The position numbers were made by a program, and so were the translations under genes. Under the pieces are notes generated by a model that was not told where the DNA came from, searched no databases, and saw only the letters and a list, made by a program, of their open reading frames with translations. Below, one piece after another: positions 1 through 10,922 of a stretch of DNA of 37,500 nt (its first letter is position 1; every line of letters starts with the position of its first letter). The stretch covers positions 39,277,295 through 39,314,794 of the forward strand of contig CM022665.1 in assembly GCA_012295275.1 (NCBI GenBank). The letters are read 5' to 3'. Source of the stretch: Chrysomallon squamiferum (lineage: Eukaryota; Mollusca; Gastropoda; Neomphalida; Peltospiridae).

Positions 1-3000
1 TTACTGTATGAAACTGTTTTTACAAACTGTGAACACAGAAACTAGAAGTTTAACGTAAATTTAATGATTTTTCTACATATTTTGAAATAATAATATTGTT
101 TGAATTCTAACACACACACACACACACACACATATATTTACTATAATAAGAATAACTATATTAAAACTATATTACATATAAAGTATGTGAAACCAGGTTT
201 TCTTTTAAAATAAAAATGGATTTAATGAACATTTAAACATACATGTTATATAGATATAACATAATCAGTTCCTTAAGTGTTCATTATTTCATACAGTACC
301 ATTTAAAAAAAAAAAAATTATTTATATCTAAAATAATAAATAATCTGATGATACATTACAGACACAAGCACACACACATAAATATACAATAAATAAATAA
401 ATAAATAAATAAATAAGGAGAAACAGATATGCACAGAGACTGAAATATAGAAAGCAGACTAGAAGACAGATATATTATAATATCTGTTAACATTCACTAA
501 AGTCTAATATATATATATTAAACTTACAGATCCCATATGGACCTTAAGTAACTCGTTTATAACTGACATAACTGTAATAGTAACTGAACTGAAACCTATC
601 TGTATTACTTGATAAACTATTTTGTAAATTTCAAACATATTGATCTTTCATGCTAGACTATTCCCAGTGACGTTTACGTCCATAGTTTGTGGACTTAGAT
701 GTTTAAACGACTTTTGCTATGTTTAAGTCGTGAAAGTCTTTCATTTGGTCCCTAACATGTCTGATTATAGCAGTGCCTTGATGTTTATAAAATATCGGTC
801 TCCATCAAGTCTGGTTGATTTCGGCTTCTCAAAACGATGGAGATTCTCTGTGGAATTTTGTCGATAGGAAAAATTGTCGTTTTGTGTCAATAGTACTAAA
901 CGTAATTTTTCTCATCATCTGAATCGTTGTTCTCGTCATGATAGAGTATTTCAGAGAATCCCTGATATCTCTAATTCTGTACTTACGCTTATTTCTTTCT
1001 TTTTTTTTTCTATTAAGTAATTAATATTCTTACGTTTTTGTGGCTCACTAGTTGCTGAGCAAAAGTATGTTGCGAGAAACGTATGTTTTTGCCTTATGTA
1101 GGGATTTCAAGGACGATCGATTTACGTAAGTCGACGGTCGTCCGACAAAAAGAGTCTATAAACCACAAATATGTAGATTAAGAATGTGTTTAGTGCAACG
1201 TTAAAGAAGAGAAGTTTTCTTCTTTTTATTGCAACACGAATGGTCTATTTTAACAGGAGAGATCTGCACGCCAGAACTGGAAAATGACTGTCTTGAACAA
1301 TGCTTAACTAAAACCATAAAAATGAATGTGAGTAAAACGTGTTCGTAAGATACGATCGCTTTGATAACAGCGCATATAGTGTTCATATATCTCACGTTTT
1401 CACCAGTCTTCATACGTTTAGTTGATTAATATTATATGCTTGAAAGATTAAAAAGCGTTGTTACAACACAGTTCAGTTTTATTTTTTATTATTGTTTTAT
1501 TATTAATTTTTTTATTATTATTTCTATAAGAAATCGTATGCTTATAAAAAGGTCTCGTGTTTGTTTGTTTATAGTGTAAAAAAAAATTAACAACAAATAA
1601 AAACAACAAGAAAATATGAACAAAAACAACAACGTGTTAATGAAAACACCGTGCACATTAATAATATAATATTACTCAAGCCTTTTAATGTGGTCGTAAT
1701 TGAACGGATTTTAGTTAACCTTGGTTTATACCGTACATATTCCATAGAGACGAGAATGATACAAAGTCAAGCCAAACAACGGAGTTAATGTTATTTTGAT
1801 ATCAGTTTATGACACCGAGTTTCCCATTTATTACCCAGCGAGCGACTTCATGGTGACAGAACATGCTAAAGAAATTTGGAAAGTAATATTAGATTTCTTC
1901 AATAACTAATGGATGGCTTTAGATTATTTACGTTAGAAATAATGAACAACATAATTAATGACGGCAATTCACTGAATTAATATATTAAATTTAAATTAAC
2001 TGCTAACAGATAAAGATCAGCAGGAATCATCTTTTCTTTTCTTTTTTTAATATATTTTCTTCATGTAATAATTATCTTAACTTAAAAAGAAAAATATTGT
2101 GGTATTCTACGAAAATTCAAGATGGCGGAAATGTTTCAAAATATCCTCCCAAATGATGGGTCCATTTTTTTAGAAATTCTTCTGAGTGTCTAACAAAATA
2201 ATAATTCTGGCTGTCTTAATTGCTACATTGTAATCTTCATTTTATTTCAGTGTTTATTTATTAACTTTCAAAATTTTAAACGTTTCTTAATGTTTTCAGA
2301 AACGTTTGAAACTCTGTTTGCTCGTTCATTCGTATTTTTAAATATTAATAAAATAAGATTTTTTTATTATTATTAAATGTCGTTGATTGTTGTTGAAGAG
2401 GTGCTTTATTTGTTTTTTCTTTTAAAAAAAGAAAAGAAAAATGGATAAAAAAGGCACTTGTAACTGGTTTGAAATTAAATGTTTTCCTCACTTATTAAAT
2501 TTGTCATTAGTTCCTGTCAAAAAAACATAATAATCTGTTTCCTATTTTTCTCTTCTAAATGAATTCCATATGAAATACAGTTTAACTGTTGTTATTAAAC
2601 TTCAATGTTTTCACCATGTACTGTGATATTTACAGTTGTGATTAATCTATTTCTGAGGTCAATAAACCTTTATATAAAACACGTACTCACAAACACAAAC
2701 ACATACATATGCACACATACATAAATACATACAAATATACATAAATGCACACATAGATACACACATACATACATAAATACAAAGATACGCACACACACAC
2801 ACACACACACATATAATTATGTAACACTAAAAGACTATAACACCACTCAGGACATAACATTCTTGTTACGTCTTTTTAATTGCTATACATGCCAAATCAA
2901 AAGGGTATGTCTGCTGTTGTAAGTGCATCTTCAAGAATTATCCTTTTAGGCCACATATTTCAGCTTCACAAATGTAGCGAACCGCCGCTGGCTTTGTCTA

Positions 3001-3649
3001 ACGACTATTTCTAGTATAATAAACTTGTAGTGGGTGGAACCGATGATCGTCTCTCCTGTATGGAAATGATAACTAAATGGATTTTTTTGTCCGCCTTTGT
3101 TGAAAGAATTGATCGTAACACGTAACAGACTAATAAACTGTTGGACTAATTATAAGCTGTCAAAAGGCTCTGCTAAAATTTGACGTGGATTTGAAAAAAT
3201 ATGTTACGTCAGCTTGGATTTGACTCCTAATAAAGCAAATTTTCAGTTGATGTAGAGAAAAGTATTACTTTCAGACTCGATTCCGTTTCGAAAATACAAA
3301 CAGCGAGTTGGAAGTCTTAGAAACGTAATGATATTATTCTTAACGGTGTAAACGGTCAACATCAGTGAAATGCTTAATGTGTCAGTATAGTTCGATATTT
3401 TTGTTTATCTTATTTTATAATTTATTTGATCTACTAAGGTTGTTTCTGTGGTTATTGATCATTAATGGTTTTTTTTTTTTTTTTTTTTTTTAAATGTCGT
3501 TGGTGATATTTTACTTTAGAATATTTCATTGTAATTAGCTTAGTAAATGAAAGAAAGAGAAGAAAGAAAGATAGAGAATTTGAGAGACGCAAAGAGAGAA
3601 TGACCAGTACATGATTAAACTTCACGCCTATGCCTCTCGTGGCATGCAG
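1..3649. other. Left single-copy flank, no supported gene
   Basis: No part of this stretch recurs in the array, and I found no exon chain or long reading frame that I would call a gene. It is AT-rich with a (CA)n tract near 112-131, an (AATA)n tract near 387-415, a short (TA)n tract near 509-520 and poly-T runs at about 3469-3492. The segment 660-1420 has a somewhat more balanced composition and several CG dinucleotides, so it could hold regulatory DNA or a decayed exon. I see no splice-bounded frame there. Confidence 0.5.
2683..2815. repeat. Complex CA/CATA microsatellite
   Basis: A compound simple repeat of ACACAA, CACATA, CATACATAAATA and finally a pure (AC)n run. Such (CA)/(CATA) compound tracts are common in molluscan and especially cephalopod DNA, which is one of the few taxonomic hints in the window. 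Confidence 0.85.
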
Positions 3650-4579
3650 TTCTATCATTAGAAAAACCAAGGCCAGAGGCTTTTTTTTTTTTTTTTTTTT
3701 TTTGGCTTTAAAAGAAGACTCTGATCGTTTACTGTAATTATAGTTTTATAACTTAATACCATATATAAGTTAAATGACGCTTTCTTTGACCTATAGAAGT
3801 ATCGACAGAATACTACGACGTTATTACTTTTTTTTTTCTTCTTTTAAATCACAGTCTTGGAAAACGTTTAACTTCTGTTTGTCGCAAATCACATTCACTT
3901 CGTGTAATGTAATAACAGTTTTATAACGTTAAACATGTAGTAAAGGGTACTGGATAGAGACGTCACTATTATAAAGATTTTTTTTAAATTTATTTATTGA
4001 TTTTATTATTATATTTATTATTATTATTTTGTTTTTTTGTTTTGGTCGCGATGTTGTTAGGTTTGGCTAATCTTCTCACTACATAATGAGAATGTAGAGC
4101 GTGGGTTGCTCTGCAGTATTATCTGTCAGTCCAGAGCTTCTTAAACTGATGAAATGTTGACAGAAAGGTGAATGAAGTAGTTGTTTTCTTTGGGAGGTGA
4201 CGAAACTGGATGGGTGAATAAAACAGGAACGGTGACTGACTTAATTAACTGAGATAATTCATGTTCTCCTTTGCTTACAAAGCCTTTGCTATTAAAGTGA
4301 GCGGCAAGCAATGGAAACCGTTAAGTCTTTTCTCTCAACATTGTTGTTTTCTAATTACGTATATATTTATATACAAGAAAAATAAGACGAAAGTTAGAGA
4401 AACCCAAAGTAAATGGCATTTTGCATTAAAGGGTAAGTGAAATGGTTTAAAAAGACCAGTATTAGACATATGGGCAGAGGCCGTGCCTACATTTTTGGGA
4501 CGCTGAAGCTTCAACTGTTTTGGGGTCTCTTCGCAAGCAGCAACGAGGTCTGGATAATCACTGTTTTCTTCTTCTGCAG

Positions 4580-4872
4580 CACACGTTTTCAACCTTTTTC
4601 ATACCCCGATCCCTTATGAGCAACTCAATATGACCAATGATCCCCTTTTAAAATGCTTGATTCAATATTATCTAGGGTTACCATATTTTCATCAAGCAAA
4701 GACAGTACAAAAGGATTCTATATTCACTATGACGGGTCCCAGATCTATCTACACCTTTTTTTTTATTCCTCCTTCCAAATCAAGTTGAAAAAAGCTAAAA
4801 CATACCCTCGCTCAAGAAGGATCTCGTGACCTCCAGAAACGAGGCTGGCGACACCCAGGTTGAAAACCTATG
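4580..4872. mobile_element. hAT-like MITE nested in unit 1
   Basis: A 293-bp insertion that is absent from the same place in the other four units. Its ends are inverted repeats: CACACGTTTTCAACC at the left, and CATAGGTTTTCAACC when the right end is reverse-complemented (13 of 15 match). They are flanked by an 8-bp near-duplication, TTCTGCAG (4572-4579) and TTCTACAG (4873-4880). CA...TG ends and 8-bp target duplications are typical of hAT elements. There is no transposase, so it is non-autonomous. Confidence 0.8.
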
Positions 4873-5394
4873 TTCTACAGCATGTTCCATGACAAGTTTT
4901 AAAAATGCAGATTTTGTTTTAAATTTTGAAGTCATGTGGACTAAAGTGTCTTCTAGAGGATTTCTGGGATTAGGGCTGCTGAAGCTTAAAGCTTCGATAG
5001 TTTTATAACCGTGATTATTCCCACTATGATAGTTTCATAACAGATCCGCGCCTGGGTATCAGTGACTTTAATCGTCTTCACCGTGTATACTAATTCTTAT
5101 TCCTTATTACAAATGCGAGATGATGTTCAGTTTGAAAAGCCAAAGGGAAACAACTGACATTTGCTAAGTGAAGGCTAATAAATATCAAGAGTTGTCGAAA
5201 TTATTGTAAATATACCATGAGCGGACTCATTTTAATCGAATTATAATTAAACTTCATTTCTTGGAATGCTTGATTCGTCCTTGTATTTGATTAGTGTGCA
5301 TAGTATTATCAGGTTTTTTAAATAAATAAATGGAATAAAAGCAATACATCGTAGAAACATAGGTGAAAAATGTTTAAATTACAATCAAGACGGT

Positions 5395-5483
5395 TGTGTA
5401 TTTGAGAAATGTTTATTCAGACTAATTTCTCTTTCATTACATCTTCTATTATGCTTTTTTATTTCTTCCAGATTTCAGTCGAT
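5395..5483 (-). terminator. 3' UTR exon and poly(A) signal, copy 1
   Basis: The coding exon runs 3 nt past TAA to a donor GTAAGT (G at 5619). A strong acceptor, TTTTCCTCCTTTTATTGTAG, ends at 5484 and opens a non-coding last exon. It contains AATAAA at 5412-5417 (minus strand), and cleavage is expected shortly below that. The end point is approximate. Confidence 0.5.
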
Positions 5484-5622
5484 CTACAATAAAAGGAGGA
5501 AAATAAGTTTTATTTACAATTCTAAATGACTTTCTTTTGTATAAGCTATATTCATCGGCATCGTTGTCGCTTCTGTTACTGTCGTCGTTTCAGTAAATGG
5601 ATAATTAAAGCGTACTTACATT

Positions 5623-6073
5623 TTAAAAACTATTTAAATATTTCATCATCTTCTGAAACTCTTTCACCGTAACTTCATTGTCACCTGAAATATTTACACT
5701 TACAATTAAAACACAAATTCGTTTTTAATTTATATTGAATCCTGAAAACTTTTATTTTATACATATATATTTCAAACATTAACAGTTATAACGAGTTGAA
5801 CAATAGTTTGACACTGCCATTAAACTATATTCTGCTCATCACATATCAAAGCCATTGCCACAACTCTGAAAGCTAGATCTATGAATTTACAGCAAGCTTT
5901 CTTCATGTATGTTATTCCTTCCCATAGTCAGAAAAATACGTTACGATCATTGATAATAAATAGGTAACTAGTTACACCAAAAAATGAATTACTGCAGTAT
6001 AGACTATTGATCCTGTAACCAAACACACATCGGGTCACTGCCCTATCATTGAGTTACAGGCCTATCCTATCGC

Positions 6074-6108
<35 letters not shown>

Positions 6109-6236
6109 TATAGCTTACGTCATTATTATTTTATTTCACAATCAGAAATATAAAATATAATTATAAACTTGAAAATCGAGTACAAGAATTTAATAATATA
6201 GTAGTAGCAGTAGAAGCAACAATAGCTAAACAAATA

Positions 6237-6274
<38 letters not shown>

Positions 6275-7020
6275 TTTATATTTATGTTTATAATTATGTT
6301 TATATTTATGTTTAAAATTATGTTGATGATGATAGTAATAAAAACGATGACGAAAGAGCGTACCATCTTCATCAGCAACGGCAAGAATATCCTGCGTATC
6401 TCTGCTGTCAACTAGATTCTCTACCTCGGTTTCGTCTATCACGCCGTCCATGTTGGCATCAAAATCAGCGGCATCTGCAGCAGTTAATTTAATTCTTATT
6501 AAACCTTTACAGTGAACATTCACGTGCTGAAAATAGTTATTCAGTACTCTTCGCTTGAAAATAACATCTTAAGTAAGTTAGTTGCTCTTCTGGAGCTGTT
6601 CGTGTTGTTATTGCTGTTACTGTAGTTAATATTGTTGTTACTTTAGTGTTTGCTATTGATAATGACGTTGCCACAGATGTAATTTCTATCAATTACAATG
6701 TTTTTGTCTTCACAAGGTTCTAATTTTTGGGGGTTATTTTATAATTACATTAAGGGTTCTGTAAAGATTATTATTAGTATTCTTATTTTATCGTATATTC
6801 ATTGCGTTATGTATTTACCACCAAAGCAGGTTACTAAAATGTTGTTACCTCTTTTCCCAGCACCCGCAATGGCTCCTGCGACTTTGGCAATCGCCACGCT
6901 TACAGCTACTCTCTTAGCTACTTCACCTACACGTCGAAAAAAACGTCGTCCACGCCAACTACCCGCAGACAGGGTGACCGCAGCAACCAACAACAACAAC
7001 AACAACAATGTAGACTTCAT
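5623..7020 (-). CDS. Secreted cationic peptide with EF-hand propiece, copy 1
   Basis: Predicted 114-aa precursor from three coding exons: 6849-7020, 6364-6474 and 5623-5684 (172+111+62 nt, frame intact). The ATG directly follows a strong acceptor (TTATTTTCTTTAG|ATG). Residues 1-20 are a signal peptide with a seven-Leu core, and cleavage is likely after SAG. Residues 21-54 are a basic peptide starting SWRGRRFFRR (net about +7) that becomes Ala/Val/Gly-rich. G55-K56-R57 is an amidation plus dibasic site. Residues 58-114 are very acidic (17 D/E against 4 K/R) with EF-hand loops at 63-74 (DANMDGVIDETE) and 92-103 (DEDGDNEVTVKE). Both introns are phase 1 with GT-AG ends. The non-coding first exon is about 7758-7784. 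A cecropin-like membrane-active role is inferred from composition, since I recognise no homologue. Copy-specific features: the peptide tail ends AGAIAGAGKR, Y110 near the C-terminus, and intron 2 lacks the early stop of the other copies. Confidence 0.75.
6074..6111. repeat. (TA)n microsatellite, unit 1
   Basis: An almost pure TA run in intron 3 of gene copy 1. The same place carries shorter or interrupted TA tracts in units 2-4 and is re-expanded nearby in unit 5 (30330-30352). Confidence 0.85.
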
Positions 7021-7214
7021 CTAAAGAAAATAATAGAATGTTGTCATCAGTATGAAATGAATACTTATTTGTTCAACAACATATTTTAATATTAACTGAT
7101 ATTAGAAGACAATTATTTGAGTTTTATACATTGATTTTACTAGAGATAAAACCCGCTGTTACTACTCCTATTTCTACTCACATATATTAAAAATAATTTT
7201 TTTTTTTAAAAAGC

Positions 7215-7475
7215 CATTGTCCATCATAAATAAATCAGTAGTGGGCACTGGCTGAAACGGGAAATAGGCCAGATAACGGGTTTGATCTTTCACCAGTAGA
7301 TGTGACAGACGAAACTCGCAGTTGCTTTCCTGATAGCCATTCTGATCCATCAGCAGATACCTTCCTTTTTACTTTTTCTTTGATGAAACCAATCATGAAA
7401 TAATGGCAATAATCGATCCTCCAACATATTTTTCCTTAGACGTTCACAAAAATTCATACTCATAGACCATCTCAT
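7215..7475 (-). other. GC-richer conserved block in intron 1, unit 1
   Basis: A roughly 260-bp island of balanced composition lies between the non-coding first exon and the peptide exon, flanked by poly-T/A and by a degenerate (ACT)n tract. On the minus strand two overlapping frames are partly open: one beginning MDQNGYQESNCEFRLSHLLV, and one reading KVSADGSEWLSGKQLRVSS and ending SASAHY. No splice-bounded frame is preserved in all units. It may be a cassette exon, an enhancer or a relic of another gene. Counterparts lie at about 13245-13520, 19290-19560, 25895-26160 and 31910-32170. Confidence 0.35.
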
Positions 7476-7757
7476 GATACTACTGCTACTGCAGCTACTA
7501 CTACAACTACAACTAGGACTACTACTAATATGATTACTACTACTACTACTATAATACAACAACAACTACTGCTACTAATACGATTACTACTACTACAACA
7601 GCAATAACAACTACTACTATTACGATTACTATTTCTACTACTTCTACCATTAATAATAGTAATAAAATAATAATAAGACAATAGCAACAATAACAATTAA
7701 AACTAAATTAAATAAATAACTAAATCTAAATAAATAAATACAAAAATGAATACTTAC

Positions 7758-7867
7758 TTTGTAGCGTTCAGAATCAGCTTGTCTGAAATGGTCAGATTAA
7801 GCCTCTTTTTATGTGCTGTCGAACAGGATTTGAAAACCTACACCCACATCCTTATCTACAGTTATCA
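7758..7867 (-). promoter_or_regulatory. Core promoter and first exon, copy 1
   Basis: Read on the minus strand: GATA sites TGATAAC (7861-7867) and AGATAAGG (7850-7857), a TATA-like box CATAAAAAG (7805-7813), an initiator-like TTTCAGAC with A at 7784, then a non-coding exon of about 27 nt ending CTACAAA|GTAAGTATT (donor G at 7757). The TATA-to-A distance of about 30 bp fits a TATA promoter. GATA factors drive many blood-cell and gut immune genes in animals, but a role here is inference. Confidence 0.6.
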
Positions 7868-8454
7868 TCAGTCAAATTGAAAATTCACATTAATTCATAT
7901 CATATTATGTGAGAACATTAATTAACATCATTTCTAAAAGTCATTAATTAAGGGCGGTTTTGTTCATTAATTATGTCTCCTGTGTTTAAAAGACGTAAAA
8001 AAATAAAAAGGTGTGTGTGTAATGGATTTTAGCCAAACAGTCGCTGTTATTTCTCAAACTGTTAATGTTTTCGACAATATTGGTAACTACCATGACTACG
8101 CCACGAATACGTCTTTTGCTACTACAACCAAAAAAAAAACACACAAAACGACTTCTTCTGTTCCATCAAAAAGATGCAATATAAACAAAAATAGAAAAAT
8201 CATACAAAAGCAAAGCAAAAAAACACCTAAAAAGTGAAAATTCAAACTAAACTAAACTAAAAAAAGTAATAATAAAAAAATAATAAAGTAAAATTAATAA
8301 TTAAACAATAAGAACAATAACACACAACAACAACAACAACTGTGATATATATAATATTAATAATAATAACAATAACAATAACGACCTCACTCTCTTCCTC
8401 CTAACACTCAAAAAAACACCAAGAAACAAAAATATGAACATAGAAAACAACACT

Positions 8455-8492
8455 ATAATATAATACAATATAATATAATATAATATAATATA
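8455..8492. repeat. (TATAA)n microsatellite, unit 1
   Basis: A pentanucleotide tract of TATAA/TACAA repeats, with its counterpart at about 20562-20597 in unit 3. Units 2 and 4 lack the tract or hold only traces. Confidence 0.8.
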
Positions 8493-8960
8493 CTTGTTAA
8501 ATGTGTGGGATATTTATTTTATTGTCTAGCCACTTCCAGATTTAGGTCATTCATTTGTCATTAACCACGCTGGTGATGGAGAATGTACGACAGCATACGT
8601 CAAAATATGTTAACAGGTCTTCAAATTTCAAAGTTTTAACTGTTAATTATACATATACATAAATACATACAGGGTGATTATAAAGTACCTGTGTTATCTT
8701 ATACTCTCATTATGGGATTTAAAATTAGGTAAAAAATGTGTTTGAAAAGTTTTAGAATCGTAACACGATTTGTATATATAATGACCATGATCATGTTGAA
8801 AATTAGGCAATAAATATATTTAAAAATTAAAAAATTATTTTCTCTTATCCTTTTCACAGATCGATTCTATCATGCATTGATAAGATGTCATAAAAATTTA
8901 CAACCGCACAGAGTGTGTTTGCGAATGATTGAAAGTGTAACGAAAATGATTTTATCACCC

Positions 8961-8962
<2 letters not shown>

Positions 8963-9005
<43 letters not shown>

Positions 9006-9048
9006 TTTATTATTATTGTTATTGTTATTATTGTTGTTGTTGTTGTTG
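8963..9048. repeat. (TA)n-(ATT)n-(GTT)n compound microsatellite, unit 1
   Basis: A TA run passes into ATT and then GTT repeats just before the scar of the 357-aa gene. It is strongly length-variable between units (counterparts at 14460-14573 and 21085-21159). Confidence 0.85.
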
Positions 9049-9126
9049 ACTTGTTGACGGATTTCTTCGTAGCTATAAAGCTGCATTCTCGTAAAACTTT
9101 GGACAGCGCAGATGTTGGTTTTTCAG

Positions 9127-9215
9127 TCGTCGTCTGCTGTTTAGATTGAAGTAAACAAGATGGCTGAAATTCGATATTTTCGTAGAACTAGAAAACTTGT
9201 TGCATGTTTCACTTA
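9127..9215 (-). pseudogene. Scar of the 357-aa gene, unit 1
   Basis: About 89 bp match 34445-34533, which encodes residues about 258-287 of the intact gene. On the minus strand it still reads SETCNKFSSSTKISNFSHL with a few substitutions. Everything else of that gene is missing, so this is a remnant and not an exon of its own. It is followed on the plus strand by the inverted filler at 9216-9238. Confidence 0.8.
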
Positions 9216-9364
9216 CTAAGATTCACGACGTGGTGTTTAGTGAGTTTGTAAATGTCCACGTCTGCAGTTTTAGCACGTCTTGAGGTAAGACTGACAAGAA
9301 ACCATTTTATTTTATTTATTTATTTATTTATATATATTTTTTTTTTTTAAATAGTTATTGTTCT

Positions 9365-9398
9365 TCTTATTATTATTACTACTATTATTATTATAATA

Positions 9399-9445
<47 letters not shown>

Positions 9446-9536
9446 TGATGCTGGTTATGGTATTCGTAATGGTGGTGGTGGTGTTGTTGCTATCTTTGTT
9501 ATGATCATCATAATTAATATAATTACTGTATTAATG

Positions 9537-9577
<41 letters not shown>
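9365..9577. repeat. (ATT)n microsatellites, unit 1
   Basis: Two long ATT tracts (about 9370-9444 and 9541-9577) are separated by a GGTGGTGGTGGTG stretch. The GGTGGTGG motif recurs only at 36444-36458 in unit 5. Confidence 0.8.
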
Positions 9578-9578
<1 letters not shown>

Positions 9579-9926
9579 TTGAGTTTGTTTTAACTTTATA
9601 ATTATTGATATTAAAATAAAATTACTATAATATTTATACGATATTTCAAGAAACTATTCAAGGGAACTAACTGTTTAAGACCTTATTTTAAAACTCATCG
9701 CGTTTTCAAGTAAATTCAACTGCCTCTTAATTTTTTGTATACTTATTTATCTCATACAGACAATTTGTAAATTTATTACCTTGAGCTGAAGTAGATTTCA
9801 TTCGCTTTGACGTCGTTAATTAAAAATTACAGAATGTATATAACTCAATATACATTACACTGTTTTATTACATACATTTTTCATTTATTAAGTTATTATA
9901 ATTACAGTGTGTGTAATAATCTAAGG

Positions 9927-10152
9927 CAGAGCTTTCCAATCATTTCCCTACCAAGGACCAAGTTTATTTGAATGAATTTTCCCACGAACGTTTGAAACGT
10001 CTGTCTACTCAGCAAGTATGTTGTAATTAACTGACAACAAATTGTCTTCCCAGTTTTGTTTCTCCGTTCAAAGACGTATGAAACTCAATTAAAGACAAGT
10101 GAAATGTAAATACATTTTTATTATCACCCTAATGTGTGTAGTTAAACAGCTG
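9927..10152. mobile_element. hAT-like MITE at the end of unit 1
   Basis: The left end CAGAGCTTTCCAA and the right end (reverse-complemented CAGCTGTTTAAC) are imperfect inverted repeats. The flanks ATCTAAGG and CTCTAAAG resemble an aged 8-bp target duplication. In this copy the inner right side has been replaced or deleted, so the fuller form is seen in units 3 and 5. No coding capacity. Confidence 0.55.
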
Positions 10153-10922
10153 CTCTAAAGATTTGTTGAGTTCTATCATTAGAAAAGCAAGGCCAGCGGT
10201 TTATTTATTTCTTTGTTTTGCTTTAAAAGAAGACCTGATTGTTTACTGTAATTATAGTTTTATAACTTAAGGTCGTATTTAAGTTAAATGACGCTTTCTT
10301 TGACCTATAGACGTTATTACTTGTTTTTTTTTTTTAAATCACAGTTTTGGAGAACGTTTGACTTCGTGTTAATGTGATAACAGTTCTGTAAAGTCAATAA
10401 CATAGTAAAAGGGTACTAGCAGGTAGTTTGTTGTATGCAAATACAGATGTAACAATTATAACGATGTTTTATTTTACTTGGTCGCGATCTTGTTAGGTTT
10501 GGCTAATCTTCTCACTACATGATGTGAATGTAGAACGTGGGTTGCTCTGCAGTATTATCTGTCAGTCCAGAGCTTCTTAAACAGATGAAATGTTGACAGA
10601 AAGGTGAATGAAGTTGTTGTTTTCTGTGGGGGGTAATGAATCTGGATGTGTGAATAAAGGGTGAATACAAGAGGAAGGGTGGCTGACTTAATTAACTGAG
10701 ATTATTCATATTATGCTTTGCTTACAAAGCCTTTCCTATTAAAGTGAGCGGCAAGAAATCGAAACCGTTAAGTCTTTTCTCTCAACATTGTTGTTTTCTA
10801 ATTACGTATATATTTATATACAAGGGAAAATAAGACGAAAGTTAGAGAAACCCAAAGTAAATGGCATTTTGCATTAAAGTGTAAGTAAAACGGTTTAAAA
10901 AGCCTAGTGTTAGACATATAGG

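Larger units (their letters stand above)
3650..10170. repeat. Array unit 1
   Basis: The leftmost unit, about 6.5 kb. It is the most diverged copy at its left end: it carries a poly-T run at 3680-3703, unit-specific substitutions and a nested hAT-like MITE at 4580-4872. It retains the long intergenic segment (about 8040-8730) but lacks much of the stretch that follows the GAGGTAAGACTG motif in units 2, 3 and 5. It contains peptide gene copy 1. Confidence 0.88.

Noticed and set aside
1201-1413. 70-codon minus-strand frame with several Cys
   Set aside because: No domain, no splice context and no second copy. The Lys run at its end comes from an A/T-rich stretch.
2122-2193. Short frame starting CAAGATGGCGGAAATG in the left flank
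   Set aside because: Only 23 codons and not part of any exon chain. The start context is good, and the motif also resembles a YY1 site, but there is no second line of evidence.
6161-6363. Open frame continuing past the first EF-hand exon into Tyr/His/Asn-rich sequence
   Set aside because: It is intron plus microsatellite, differs in length and stop in every unit, and would break the second EF-hand loop that the spliced model completes.
8669-8700. ACAGGGTGATTATAAAGTACCTG resembling a transposon end (also at about 20788 and 33418)
   Set aside because: No matching inverted end or target duplication was found nearby. Its recurrence follows from the array.
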